Source of the DNA: Streptomyces sp. NRRL WC-3742
GTDB lineage: Bacteria; Actinomycetota; Actinomycetes; Streptomycetales; Streptomycetaceae
Reading direction: 5' to 3'
Assembly (NCBI RefSeq): GCF_000720635.1
Contig: NZ_JOCF01000019.1
Coordinates: 1 to 64,000, forward strand
DNA length: 64,000 nt
Of the stretch, positions 7,731 through 14,875 are shown one piece after another. Numbering within the stretch: position 1 is the first letter of the stretch; each line of letters begins with the position of its first letter. Both the position numbers and the translations under genes were made by a program. The notes under the pieces were generated by a model, which made no database searches, was not told where the DNA came from, and worked only from the letters and a program-made list of their open reading frames with translations.

Positions 7731-9052
7731 GCCGTCACCTCGCTCGCCCGGTCCTCCAGCGAGGCGTAGCAACGCCCGTCGGCCAGCACGTTCCAGCTCC
7801 TGACCATCCCGTTGCTCCGCTCCCAGTACAGGCTGGGCTCGGTGTACGCGGCGACCCTCATCGGCCGACCGTCCCAGGTACCGTCGTAGACCGGCGCACC
7901 CCAGGGCAGGCGGCTCGACGCTTCGAAGCCGTGCTGCTCGGCGAACCGGGTGACGACCGACAGCGACACCTGGTGCTCGCGGCTCCACACGTTGGCAGCC
8001 CGCTCGAAGTACAGCGACTCGGTGCTGGTGGAGACGTACAACTCCTTGAAGCAGACCTCCTCCACGCCCAGCGCCGCCGCCCACGACAGGTACTCCCCGA
8101 CCCCGGCCGCATCGGCCACCCCACCGCGCTGCAGCACGCAGATCAGCCTCAACCGCAGCCCCGGCCACCGGTCGCGCTCCGTACGCCAGGTGTCGACCAC
8201 CTCGCCCACCGGCGTCCGCAGCATCATCAGCCGCTCGTTCACCTCGTCGTCCTGGTGATGCCGCGACACCGCCAGCACGCTCAGTCCCGCGTCACTCAGT
8301 GCCTGGAGGCGACCGGCACGCTCGTCATGCCCGCCCTTCGCCAGCGTGTGCCCATTCGTAATCAGCACGACCTTCGGAAACTCCGCCGCACACGCCGACA
8401 CCAGCCGCACCTGCTGCTCGAACGGTATGAGCGTCGGCTCCCCACCCCCGGTGATCACGGCCCGCTCAGCGCCGGCCTCCCGGGCCCGCTCCAACCAGCC
8501 ACCGACCGCCTCCCACGGCACCCGCGCCGGCGCCTGGTCACTCGAGATCGAAGCCGCAGAGAAGCAGAACGAACACCGCGCCTGGCACGCCGAGGCAACC
8601 GGCAACACCGAAACCGACCTCGGCCGCAGTTCGGCGTACGGACGGTGCGCCGCCTCGTGCAGGCGCAGGGAATCCGCCATCGCCTCCTCGACCGTCGTCG
8701 GACTCAGCCCGAACTCCCCGCCCACCTCCTCGACTTCATGGACCGCCTCCAGCCGAATGCTCGCCTCGCGCAACTCCATCCCGAGCCCGGTCCCCACAGT
8801 GGGCACCAACTCGTCCGGGTCCACCGCGGTCTCCAGCACCAGCAACCGGTCCCCCGGAATCGCCAACCGCTCCAGCAGCCGCCGCGCCTTACCCACGCCG
8901 ACGCCCAGTTCTGCCCGCGTCAGCAGATGGAACCGGTCCGGAAACGTACTCTCCGGAATCCCGGCCTTACCGTAAGCAAGGGCGTACTTGTCGAAGCCCC
9001 TCGCGAAGTTCGAGAGCACGATGACGTGGAATCGCTGGTCGGTACGGTTCAT
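7727..9052 (-). CDS. radical SAM protein with an unusual N-terminal domain
   Basis: A 441-residue radical SAM enzyme. The [4Fe-4S] cluster motif CX3CX2C is formed by Cys-156, Cys-160 and Cys-163, and the SAM-binding GGGEPTL follows about 55 residues later. The first 150 residues are not part of the usual barrel and match no domain I recognise. No clear SPASM-type cysteine cluster appears after the barrel, though a lone Cys lies in DGRCYAS near the C-terminus. It is coupled to the aminotransferase-fold gene by an ATGA overlap and divergent from a cysteine-rich small protein. The start is taken at ATG 9052; a GTG at 9067 is an alternative. The reaction is unknown; peptide modification is the leading guess from context. 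Confidence 0.82.
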   Translation of the reverse strand: MNRTDQRFHVIVLSNFARGFDKYALAYGKAGIPESTFPDRFHLLTRAELGVGVGKARRLLERLAIPGDRLLVLETAVDPDELVPTVGTGLGMELREASIRLEAVHEVEEVGGEFGLSPTTVEEAMADSLRLHEAAHRPYAELRPRSVSVLPVASACQARCSFCFSAASISSDQAPARVPWEAVGGWLERAREAGAERAVITGGGEPTLIPFEQQVRLVSACAAEFPKVVLITNGHTLAKGGHDERAGRLQALSDAGLSVLAVSRHHQDDEVNERLMMLRTPVGEVVDTWRTERDRWPGLRLRLICVLQRGGVADAAGVGEYLSWAAALGVEEVCFKELYVSTSTESLYFERAANVWSREHQVSLSVVTRFAEQHGFEASSRLPWGAPVYDGTWDGRPMRVAAYTEPSLYWERSNGMVRSWNVLADGRCYASLEDRASEVTA

Positions 9053-9221
9053 GGCGTCATCATCCACGAACCGGCCTCGCCCCTGTCACTCATTAAATCG
9101 AGCAGGCCCCCATCACTGACAGTCAAGGCCGAAGGTGACTCACAGTTCGCGCGGTTGCCGAGCTCTTGCCGGACACCGCACACTGATAAGAGACATTCCG
9201 CACACTCAAGAAGTTGTCATC

Positions 9222-9740
9222 ATGAAGCTGCTAGCGGAAATCGACAAGCTGGTCGCCACCGGAAAGATGGTCGCCTCGGCGAGCGACGAGGCAGTCGCAG
9301 ATATCGTCATCACAACGATCGCCAACGGCGTCACCGCCTCGTTCTACCTGACCCGCGCCCAGGCCACAATCGTCAAAGACCGATTCTGGACCCCGGAGCG
9401 AATTCGCCGCTCCGGACTCCGCCCCATCTCGGAAGAGGAAACCGAAAGGATCAGGGCGGAACTCGGCGTCAAAGTAACGAACTTCAGAATCACCCCGATC
9501 AAGTGCAGCTGCGGACACACCTATGACGCGTTCGACTTCATCCAGCAGGGCATTCGTGAACACGGAATCGACGTCGTCAACTCCGTGTTCTCCCTGAAGG
9601 ATTCGACGTTCCTCCAGGTCAACCCATCCTTCACCCCGATCTGCCCCGTCGACAACCAGAAGCTCAGCCGCAGCCACAACCCCGACGACGGGATCGAATA
9701 CGACTGCGACGAGTACGGCGGATGCTGCTACCAAGAATAG
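9222..9740 (+). CDS. cysteine-rich 172-residue protein, possible substrate or partner of the radical SAM cassette
   Basis: Not recognised as a named family. An N-terminal helical region of about 80 residues leads into CSCGH (Cys-95, Cys-97), a CP at Cys-141, and an acidic C-terminal tail YDCDEYGGCCYQE (Cys-162, Cys-168, Cys-169). The four middle cysteines could form a zinc ribbon, while the short Cys/Tyr/Gly tail resembles a RiPP core. The coding region is clearly lower in GC than its surroundings: hand counts of two 60-base lines give 62% and 53%. That suggests recent transfer. The ATG at 9222 has only a weak AAGAAG upstream. A terminator follows directly, so the gene is monocistronic and divergent from the radical SAM operon. 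Confidence 0.7.
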   Translation: MKLLAEIDKLVATGKMVASASDEAVADIVITTIANGVTASFYLTRAQATIVKDRFWTPERIRRSGLRPISEEETERIRAELGVKVTNFRITPIKCSCGHTYDAFDFIQQGIREHGIDVVNSVFSLKDSTFLQVNPSFTPICPVDNQKLSRSHNPDDGIEYDCDEYGGCCYQE

Positions 9741-9771
9741 AAACGCCCGACGATCCCAGAAGCCACCGGCT

Positions 9772-9804
9772 GCGTAGGAAGTCGACAGGGCCGACTTCCT
9801 GCGC
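9772..9804 (+). terminator. hairpin terminator after the cysteine-rich gene
   Basis: The 9-bp perfect stem AGGAAGTCG/CGACTTCCT at 9776-9784 and 9792-9800 extends to 13 pairs with one G-U, around a 7-base loop. It lies 32 bases after the stop of the 172-residue protein. Confidence 0.7.
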
Positions 9805-9881
9805 GCGGCCTCGCCCTCAGCTGGAAGCCGTCAGGCGGCAGCGCCGAACGTCCTCGTCACGGCCCGCACCGCACGCCGGAA

Positions 9882-10401
9882 TTACATGTCCGCGGCCATC
9901 TTCGAGGCTCCGAACCGCCGGACGGTGGACAGTGTTCTCGCTCGTCAGCTGGTCCAGGGGGAGCCCGAGCCTGGTCGCCGTCGCATGCACGTGATCGGCG
10001 CTGTCCCCCTCGATCTCCAGGTACGGGGGAATCTACGGCCACTCGTCGATCTCGACGGCCGCACCGCCCAGCGCCCAGGAGGACCGGCGGTTCTCCTGGT
10101 ACGCCTTCGGCTGGTAGCCGATCTTGCCGAGGAGTGCGTTCGTGACGTCGAAATCGCCGACCGTCGTCTCCGTCTCGGTCACACCGTCGGTCGCATCGGA
10201 GTGAATCTCCTTGACGCCCAACGTGACGTCGGTGCCGGTGTCACGGAGCCGAACCCAAGCCCCGGGCCGGCCCGGGATGTCGTAGACGTAGCGGCGCTGG
10301 AGGCGGTCGACCACGTGCTCGGCCCCGGCCTCGGCCAGTAGCGTGCGCATCCTGTCCGGCTCGACGTTGAGGATCGTCGCTTCGAACTCAGTTGCGGTCA
10401 T
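9882..10401 (-). pseudogene. CYTH-domain (class IV adenylate cyclase/thiamine triphosphatase-like) gene broken by an in-frame TAG
   Basis: From ATG at 10401 the frame reads a CYTH domain for 122 residues, including the early EFEATI strand, YVYDIPG, WVRLRDTG and VEIDEWP. It then meets TAG at 10035-10033. Reading on in the same frame gives IPPYLEIEG and then TSENT near 9931, exactly the conserved tail of this family, so the stop replaces a sense codon. After TSENT the matching frame shifts by one and ends at TAA 9884-9882, suggesting a second lesion. An intact member would be about 170-180 residues and act on triphosphorylated or organic phosphate substrates. A sequencing error at the TAG is the alternative. 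Confidence 0.75.
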
Positions 10402-10510
10402 GGGAGGTTGCCCCTTCCGAGCGGGGTTCCGGGATACGCGAGCGCACGATATCGGCGATCGCGCCGACCACCTGCTCCGGCGTTTCGGCGGGACATGTTC
10501 TCCGCAGCAT
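10388..10510 (-). CDS. possible 40-residue ORF or gene remnant upstream of the CYTH pseudogene
   Basis: ATG at 10510 opens a 40-codon frame whose stop overlaps the CYTH start region. The segment TPEQVVGAIADIVRSRIPE looks helical and protein-like rather than random, and could be the end of a gene whose front is missing. No family is recognised and no convincing ribosome-binding site is seen. Confidence 0.2.
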   Translation of the reverse strand: MLRRTCPAETPEQVVGAIADIVRSRIPEPRSEGATSHDRN

Positions 10511-10516
10511 CCGAAC

Positions 10517-10729
10517 TCGCCTAACTGGCTAGGGTCCTCGCGGTGTCGGCTCGTCAAGGTCGACGGGCTGGACCTGCATGTGGAGGACCTGGATGCTGTC
10601 GACGGCACTCCGGTGCTCGAAGTGAGGCCCTGGTTCGAGGAGTTCGGCCCGCGCGGGGAGGTGCGGCAGCCCTCGTGGACGACGGAGATGCTCCGCGACT
10701 ACTTCGCTCCGGAGGATCCTGCTCACTGA
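10517..10729 (+). pseudogene. 3' fragment of a TrmO/TsaA-like tRNA methyltransferase gene
   Basis: About 70 residues match the C-terminal part of TrmO-type proteins, which methylate N6-threonylcarbamoyladenosine in tRNA. Landmarks are PNWLG, VDGLDLHVEDLDAVDGTPV, KPWF-like RPWFEEFGPRGEVRQPSW and a final RDYF. The preceding two thirds, including the SAM-binding part, are absent: upstream bases belong to the CYTH pseudogene on the other strand. The fragment has no proper start and is judged non-functional. With the neighbouring CYTH remnant it marks a deletion or rearrangement junction near 10,400-10,520. Confidence 0.7.
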
Positions 10730-10750
10730 GCATCCATCTGGGAACACCTT

Positions 10751-10783
10751 GCTGCTGCCCCTGTCGATGGCAGGGGCAGCAGC
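10751..10783. terminator. perfect 13-bp hairpin
   Basis: GCTGCTGCCCCTG at 10751-10763 pairs perfectly with 10771-10783 around a 7-base loop. It lies 22 bases after the TrmO-like fragment stop, as a leftover terminator of that gene would. Confidence 0.7.
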
Positions 10784-10806
10784 GGTTCAACGCCTTTGGC
10801 TGCGCA

Positions 10807-10842
10807 GGGGAAGCGCCGAGCTCGCAGGCTCGGCGCTTCCCC
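10807..10842. terminator. perfect 15-bp hairpin
   Basis: GGGGAAGCGCCGAGC at 10807-10821 pairs perfectly with 10828-10842 around a 6-base loop. It is the second of three adjacent stems between the TrmO fragment and the helicase gene. Confidence 0.65.
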
Positions 10843-10853
10843 ACCCCCACGAA

Positions 10854-10898
10854 ATGAACGAGGCCGCCCAGGCGGGGAGCCTGGGCGGCCTCGTTCAT
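10854..10898 (-). terminator. perfect 20-bp hairpin after the helicase gene
   Basis: A 20-base arm at 10854-10873 pairs perfectly with 10879-10898 around a 5-base loop. It begins 14 bases beyond the helicase stop on the minus strand and is the likely helicase terminator. Confidence 0.75.
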
Positions 10899-10911
10899 GG
10901 TGGTGAGGGCG

Positions 10912-13767
10912 TCAGCCCACCGAGGAGTAGGCGATGATGCCGCGGCGGAGGCTGTCGACGGCCTTGCGGGCGGTTTTGCGGAGGTCGGCGTCCTCGCCGG
11001 CGGCGTCCTGGATCTGGCCGAGGACGTCGATGAGCTGCTTGGTCCAGCGGACGAAGTCGCCGGCGGGCATGTCGGCGTCGCGTAGGACCTGGTCGAGGCT
11101 GTGGCCGAGGGCCCAGCGGTAGGCGGCCCAGGCGAAGCCGAGGTCGGGTTCGCGCTGGCCGACGCCTTCGGCGGTGTTGATGCGGTGCTGTTCCTCGAGG
11201 GCGTCGAGGTGGCCCCAGATGCGGACCATCTGGCCGAGGGCCTCCTTCGCGCCGCCTTCGGGGACGCGGGGGGCGCCGGCGTCGTCGGACTGGCGGGCCT
11301 CGTACACCAGCGCCGAGGCGCAGGCGGCGAGTTCGGCGGCGGCGAGGCCGCTCCACACGCCCTCGCGGATGCATTCGGAGGCGAGCAGGTCGAGTTCGCC
11401 GTAGAGCCGGCCGAGGCGCTTGCCGTCGTCGGTGACGGTGTCGCCGTGCAGGTAGCCGAGGTCGGTGAGCAGGCCGCAGACGCGGTCGAAGGTGCGGGCG
11501 ATGGTGTGGGTGCGCGAGCGCATCCGGCGTTCGAGGAGTTCGGTGTCGCGGTGGAGCCGGTGGTAGCGCTCGGCCCAGCGGGCGTGGTCCTCGCGGTCGG
11601 AGCAGCCGTGGCAGGGGTGTTGGCGGATCTCGGTGCGGAGCCGGGTGATCTCGGGGTCGTCGGCGGCGGCGGCGCGCCCGCGGCGGAAGCGCTCGGGTTC
11701 GAGGTGGCCGGCCTTGGTGCGCAGGGCGGAGGCGAGGTCGCGGCGGGACTGGGGGCTGCGCGGGTTGAAGGACTTGGGGATGCGCAGCCGTTCGATCACC
11801 GCGACCGGCTGCGGGAAGTCGATCATCGCGAGCCGCTTGACCTGCCGCTCGGCGGTGAGCACGACGGGGCGCGGCCCGTCCTGGAAGTCGGGGTGGCGCG
11901 GGCCGCCCCGGCCGGAGCGGCTGACGGGCGGCAGGCCCGGGTCGAGGACGAGGGCGAGGCCCGCGAACTTGCCGGTGGGGACGTGGATGACGTCACCGGG
12001 CTTGAGCTGTTCGATGGACTCGACGGCGGCGGCGCGGCGCTGGCTGGTGCCTTCGCGCGCGAGTTCGTTCTCGCGGTCCTTGAGCCGGCGCCGCAGGTCC
12101 ATGTACTCGTCGAAGTCGCCGAGGTGGCAGGTCATGGACTCGCGGTAGCCGTCCAGGCCCTCCTCGTTGCGCTGCACCTGGCGGGCGATGCCGACGACGG
12201 AGCGGTCGGCCTGGAACTGCGCGAAGGAGGTCTCGAGCAGTTCGCGCGAGCGGTGCCGGCCGAACTGGGAGACGAGGTTGACGGCCATGTTGTAGGACGG
12301 CCGGAAGGAGGACTTGAGCGGGTACGTGCGGGTGCCCGCGAGGCCGGCCAGGGCCTCCGGGTCGAGGCCGCGCTGCCAGAGCACGACGGCGTGGCCCTCG
12401 ATGTCGATGCCGCGGCGCCCGGCGCGGCCGGTGAGCTGGGTGTACTCGCCGGGGGTGATGTCGGCGTGGGTCTCGCCGTTCCACTTGACGAGCTTCTCCA
12501 TGACCACCGAGCGGGCGGGCATGTTGATGCCCAGCGCCAGCGTCTCGGTCGCGAAGACGGCCTTGACGAGGCCCTTCACGAAGAGCTCCTCGACGACCTC
12601 CTTGAACCGGGGCAGCATCCCGGCGTGGTGGGCGGCGATGCCGCGCTCCAGCCCGTCCAGCCACTCGAAGTAGCCGAGGACGTGGAGGTCCTCGTCGGGG
12701 ATGTCGGCGCAGCGCTCCTCGACGATGGCGCGCACCCGGGCGCGGTCGCCCTCCTTGTTGAGCCGCAGGCCGGAGCTGAGGCACTGCTGGACGGCGGCCT
12801 CGCAGCCGGCGCGGCTGAAGATGAAGGTGATCGCGGGCAGCAGGCCCTCGGCGTCGAGCCGGTCGATGACGTCGACGCGGCCGGGCGTCCAGACCTTGCC
12901 GGGACGGCCGTTGGGCATGGAGCGGCCCCGGCCGCGGCCGAAGCGGTCGCGGGGGTTGCGGTCCAGCTCGGAGCGGGCGAGACGGACGAGTTCGGGGTTG
13001 ACGGCCTTGCCGGGGTTCTTGAGGTTGTGCTTGGGCCGGCCGTCGCGGTCGGGGTCGGCGAACAGGTCGTACATCCGGTTGCCGGCCATGACGTGCTGCC
13101 ACAGCGGCACGGGGCGGGTCTCGGAGACGATCACCTTGGTGCCGCCGCGGACGGTGTCCAGCCAGTCGCCGAACTCCTCGGCGTTGGAGACGGTCGCGGA
13201 GAGCGAGGCGAGGGTGACCGACTCGGGGAGGTGGATGATGACCTCCTCCCAGACGGCGCCGCGGAAGCGGTCGGCGAGGTAGTGGACCTCGTCCATGACG
13301 ACGTAGCCGAGGCCGTCGAGGGTGCTGGAGCCCGCGTAGAGCATGTTGCGGAGCACCTCGGTGGTCATGACCACCACGGGGGCGTCGCCGTTGACGGTGT
13401 TGTCGCCGGTGAGCAGGCCGACCTTGGCGGCGCCGTAGCGCTTGACCAGGTCGCCGTACTTCTGGTTGGAGAGCGCCTTGATCGGCGTGGTGTAGAAGCA
13501 CTTGCGGCCGGCCTGGAGGGCCAGGTGCACGGCGAACTCGCCGACGATGGTCTTCCCGGAGCCGGTGGGCGCGGCGACGAGGACGCCGGATCCGGCTTCG
13601 AGGGCCTCGCACGCCTCCACCTGGAAGGCGTCCAGCGGGAAGTCGTACAGCTGCTGGAAGCCGTGCAGGGCGGTGGCCTGCTCCGCGGCCCGGCGACGGC
13701 TGGCCGCGTACGCCTCGGCGGGGCTGAGCTCCCGGTCGTCCTGGGGCTCTGGATCGGGGGTGTTCAT
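10912..13767 (-). CDS. Ski2/Mtr4-type DEAD/DEVH-box RNA helicase (HelY-like)
   Basis: A large superfamily 2 helicase of about 951 residues. Seen in order: Walker A APTGSGKT, TTPIKALSNQK (motif Ia), the DEVH box as MDEVHYL, SATVSN (motif III) and TGRAGRRGID (motif VI). A long C-terminal region with a DSHCT-like helical part follows. Relatives of this layout assist RNA turnover and remodelling; the bacterial role is poorly defined. The start is taken at ATG 13767; an upstream ATG at 13800 is possible. In Streptomyces, as I recall, this gene normally sits next to tatC, which here lies 27 kb away. Downstream it is bounded by a strong hairpin. Confidence 0.88.
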   Translation of the reverse strand: MNTPDPEPQDDRELSPAEAYAASRRRAAEQATALHGFQQLYDFPLDAFQVEACEALEAGSGVLVAAPTGSGKTIVGEFAVHLALQAGRKCFYTTPIKALSNQKYGDLVKRYGAAKVGLLTGDNTVNGDAPVVVMTTEVLRNMLYAGSSTLDGLGYVVMDEVHYLADRFRGAVWEEVIIHLPESVTLASLSATVSNAEEFGDWLDTVRGGTKVIVSETRPVPLWQHVMAGNRMYDLFADPDRDGRPKHNLKNPGKAVNPELVRLARSELDRNPRDRFGRGRGRSMPNGRPGKVWTPGRVDVIDRLDAEGLLPAITFIFSRAGCEAAVQQCLSSGLRLNKEGDRARVRAIVEERCADIPDEDLHVLGYFEWLDGLERGIAAHHAGMLPRFKEVVEELFVKGLVKAVFATETLALGINMPARSVVMEKLVKWNGETHADITPGEYTQLTGRAGRRGIDIEGHAVVLWQRGLDPEALAGLAGTRTYPLKSSFRPSYNMAVNLVSQFGRHRSRELLETSFAQFQADRSVVGIARQVQRNEEGLDGYRESMTCHLGDFDEYMDLRRRLKDRENELAREGTSQRRAAAVESIEQLKPGDVIHVPTGKFAGLALVLDPGLPPVSRSGRGGPRHPDFQDGPRPVVLTAERQVKRLAMIDFPQPVAVIERLRIPKSFNPRSPQSRRDLASALRTKAGHLEPERFRRGRAAAADDPEITRLRTEIRQHPCHGCSDREDHARWAERYHRLHRDTELLERRMRSRTHTIARTFDRVCGLLTDLGYLHGDTVTDDGKRLGRLYGELDLLASECIREGVWSGLAAAELAACASALVYEARQSDDAGAPRVPEGGAKEALGQMVRIWGHLDALEEQHRINTAEGVGQREPDLGFAWAAYRWALGHSLDQVLRDADMPAGDFVRWTKQLIDVLGQIQDAAGEDADLRKTARKAVDSLRRGIIAYSSVG

Positions 13768-14005
13768 CGCCGTCCGGGTGTGGTTGGTGTGATCTCGCAT
13801 CTCAGCGAGAGGTTACCCGGGAGGAGTGACATCGATAGCACTGTTTTTCCAGGCCCTGGCACGGGGGCACTTCGCCCGGAGATCACTCTTGACTCAAATC
13901 CATAGTTGCAAATGTCTTCAAGTGGTCAGGGAGCGCCAAGATCGGTCCAGGACCGAACGTCTCCGGTCTTTCCCCGTGGACCGCCCCGGTCCCTGCCTAC
14001 CTTCT

Positions 14006-14052
14006 GGGTCCACGGCCTTTCCGGGTCCACGGCCCCTTCCGGGTCCACGGCC
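14006..14052. repeat. three tandem copies of a 12-bp core in the 327-base gap before the roadblock gene
   Basis: GGGTCCACGGCC occurs at 14006-14017, 14023-14034 and 14041-14052, spaced 17 and 18 bases apart. The repeats end about 40 bases before the roadblock ATG, so they lie in its leader or promoter. The rest of the gap (13,768-14,005) holds a TTGACT hexamer at 13889 but no clear -10 box or ORF. Confidence 0.6.
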
Positions 14053-14094
14053 ACCGGGCCACCGACTCAACAGACTCACGGGAGGACAGCCACC

Positions 14095-14469
14095 ATGGCG
14101 GATCTGGAGACGTCCCTCAAGCAGGCCATGACGATCGACGGCGCGATCGGCGTCGCCCTGGTCGACTACGGCAGCGGCATGGCCCTCGGCAGCCTCGGCG
14201 ACGGGAACGAGCTCGACCTCAACGTCGCCGCGGCCGGCAACACCGACGTCGTGCGGGCCAAGATGCGGGCGATGGAGATGCTCAACCTGCACGACAACGA
14301 GATCGAGGACATCCTGATCAGCCTCACCAGCCAGTACCACATGGTCCGGCCGATCACGACGCCCAGCGGGCGCGGCCTGTTCCTCTTCCTGGCGCTCAAC
14401 CGCAGCCGCTCCAACCTCGCGATGGCCCGCCACCAGCTCAAGCTGATCGAGTCCTCCCTGGAGATCTGA
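14095..14469 (+). CDS. roadblock/LC7-domain-like protein
   Basis: A 124-residue protein with the fold signature of small roadblock/LC7 regulators, which usually modulate Ras-like GTPases. It opens with an IDGAIGVALVDYGSGMALG strand pair, then a helix, a central SQYHMVRPI strand and an FLFLALNRSRSNLAMARHQL helix. In actinomycetes such proteins often belong to conservon operons with a histidine kinase and a small GTPase, but neither partner is present here. ATG at 14095 follows a perfect GGAGGA eight bases upstream. An ArsR regulator follows 52 bases downstream on the same strand and may be cotranscribed. The family is likely; the partner is unknown. Confidence 0.75.
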   Translation: MADLETSLKQAMTIDGAIGVALVDYGSGMALGSLGDGNELDLNVAAAGNTDVVRAKMRAMEMLNLHDNEIEDILISLTSQYHMVRPITTPSGRGLFLFLALNRSRSNLAMARHQLKLIESSLEI

Positions 14470-14521
14470 CCCGCGCCGTACGACGCGCAGGCACGGGGAG
14501 GACGACGAGGAAGGGGGCGTC

Positions 14522-14872
14522 GTGACGGTGGCGCTGTACCAGGCCAAGGCCGAGTTCTTCCGAATGCTCGGCCATCCCGTCCGCATCCGGGTGCTGGAAC
14601 TGCTGCAGGCCGGGCCCACGCCCGTGCGCGGCCTGCTCGCCGAGCTGGACGTGGAGCCGTCCAGCCTCTCCCAGCAGCTCGCGGTGCTGCGCCGCTCCGG
14701 CATCGTCACCGCCACCCGGGAGGGCAGCACGGTGGTGTACGCGCTGGCCGGCGGGGACGTCGCCGACCTGCTGCGCTCGGCCCGGCGCATCCTCACCGGG
14801 CTGCTCGCCGACCGCACCGTGCTGCTCGCCGAACTGCGGGCGGACAACAGGAGCCAGCCCCTCAGCCAATGA
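14522..14872 (+). CDS. ArsR/SmtB-family winged-helix regulator
   Basis: A 116-residue DNA-binding protein with the ArsR winged helix: AEFFRMLGHPVRIRVLELL leads in, a recognition-helix region EPSSLSQQLAVLRRSGIV follows, and the wing is ATREGSTVVYAL. No cysteine is present, so the classic metal-thiolate sites are missing and it may respond to a non-metal signal. GTG at 14522 follows GAGGAAGGGGG. It is cotranscribed with or downstream of the roadblock gene and convergent with the class V aminotransferase gene, whose stop lies four bases away. Its target is not evident. Confidence 0.87.
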   Translation: MTVALYQAKAEFFRMLGHPVRIRVLELLQAGPTPVRGLLAELDVEPSSLSQQLAVLRRSGIVTATREGSTVVYALAGGDVADLLRSARRILTGLLADRTVLLAELRADNRSQPLSQ

Positions 14873-14875
14873 ACG

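Noticed and set aside
13826..13839. A sixth operator-like site (GTGACATCGATAG)
   Set aside because: Only the GTGACAT core matches, the second half does not, and it precedes the unrelated helicase gene.
14095..14872. Conservon (kinase-roadblock-GTPase) operon
   Set aside because: Only a roadblock-like protein is present; no histidine kinase, DUF742 protein or small GTPase gene adjoins it.
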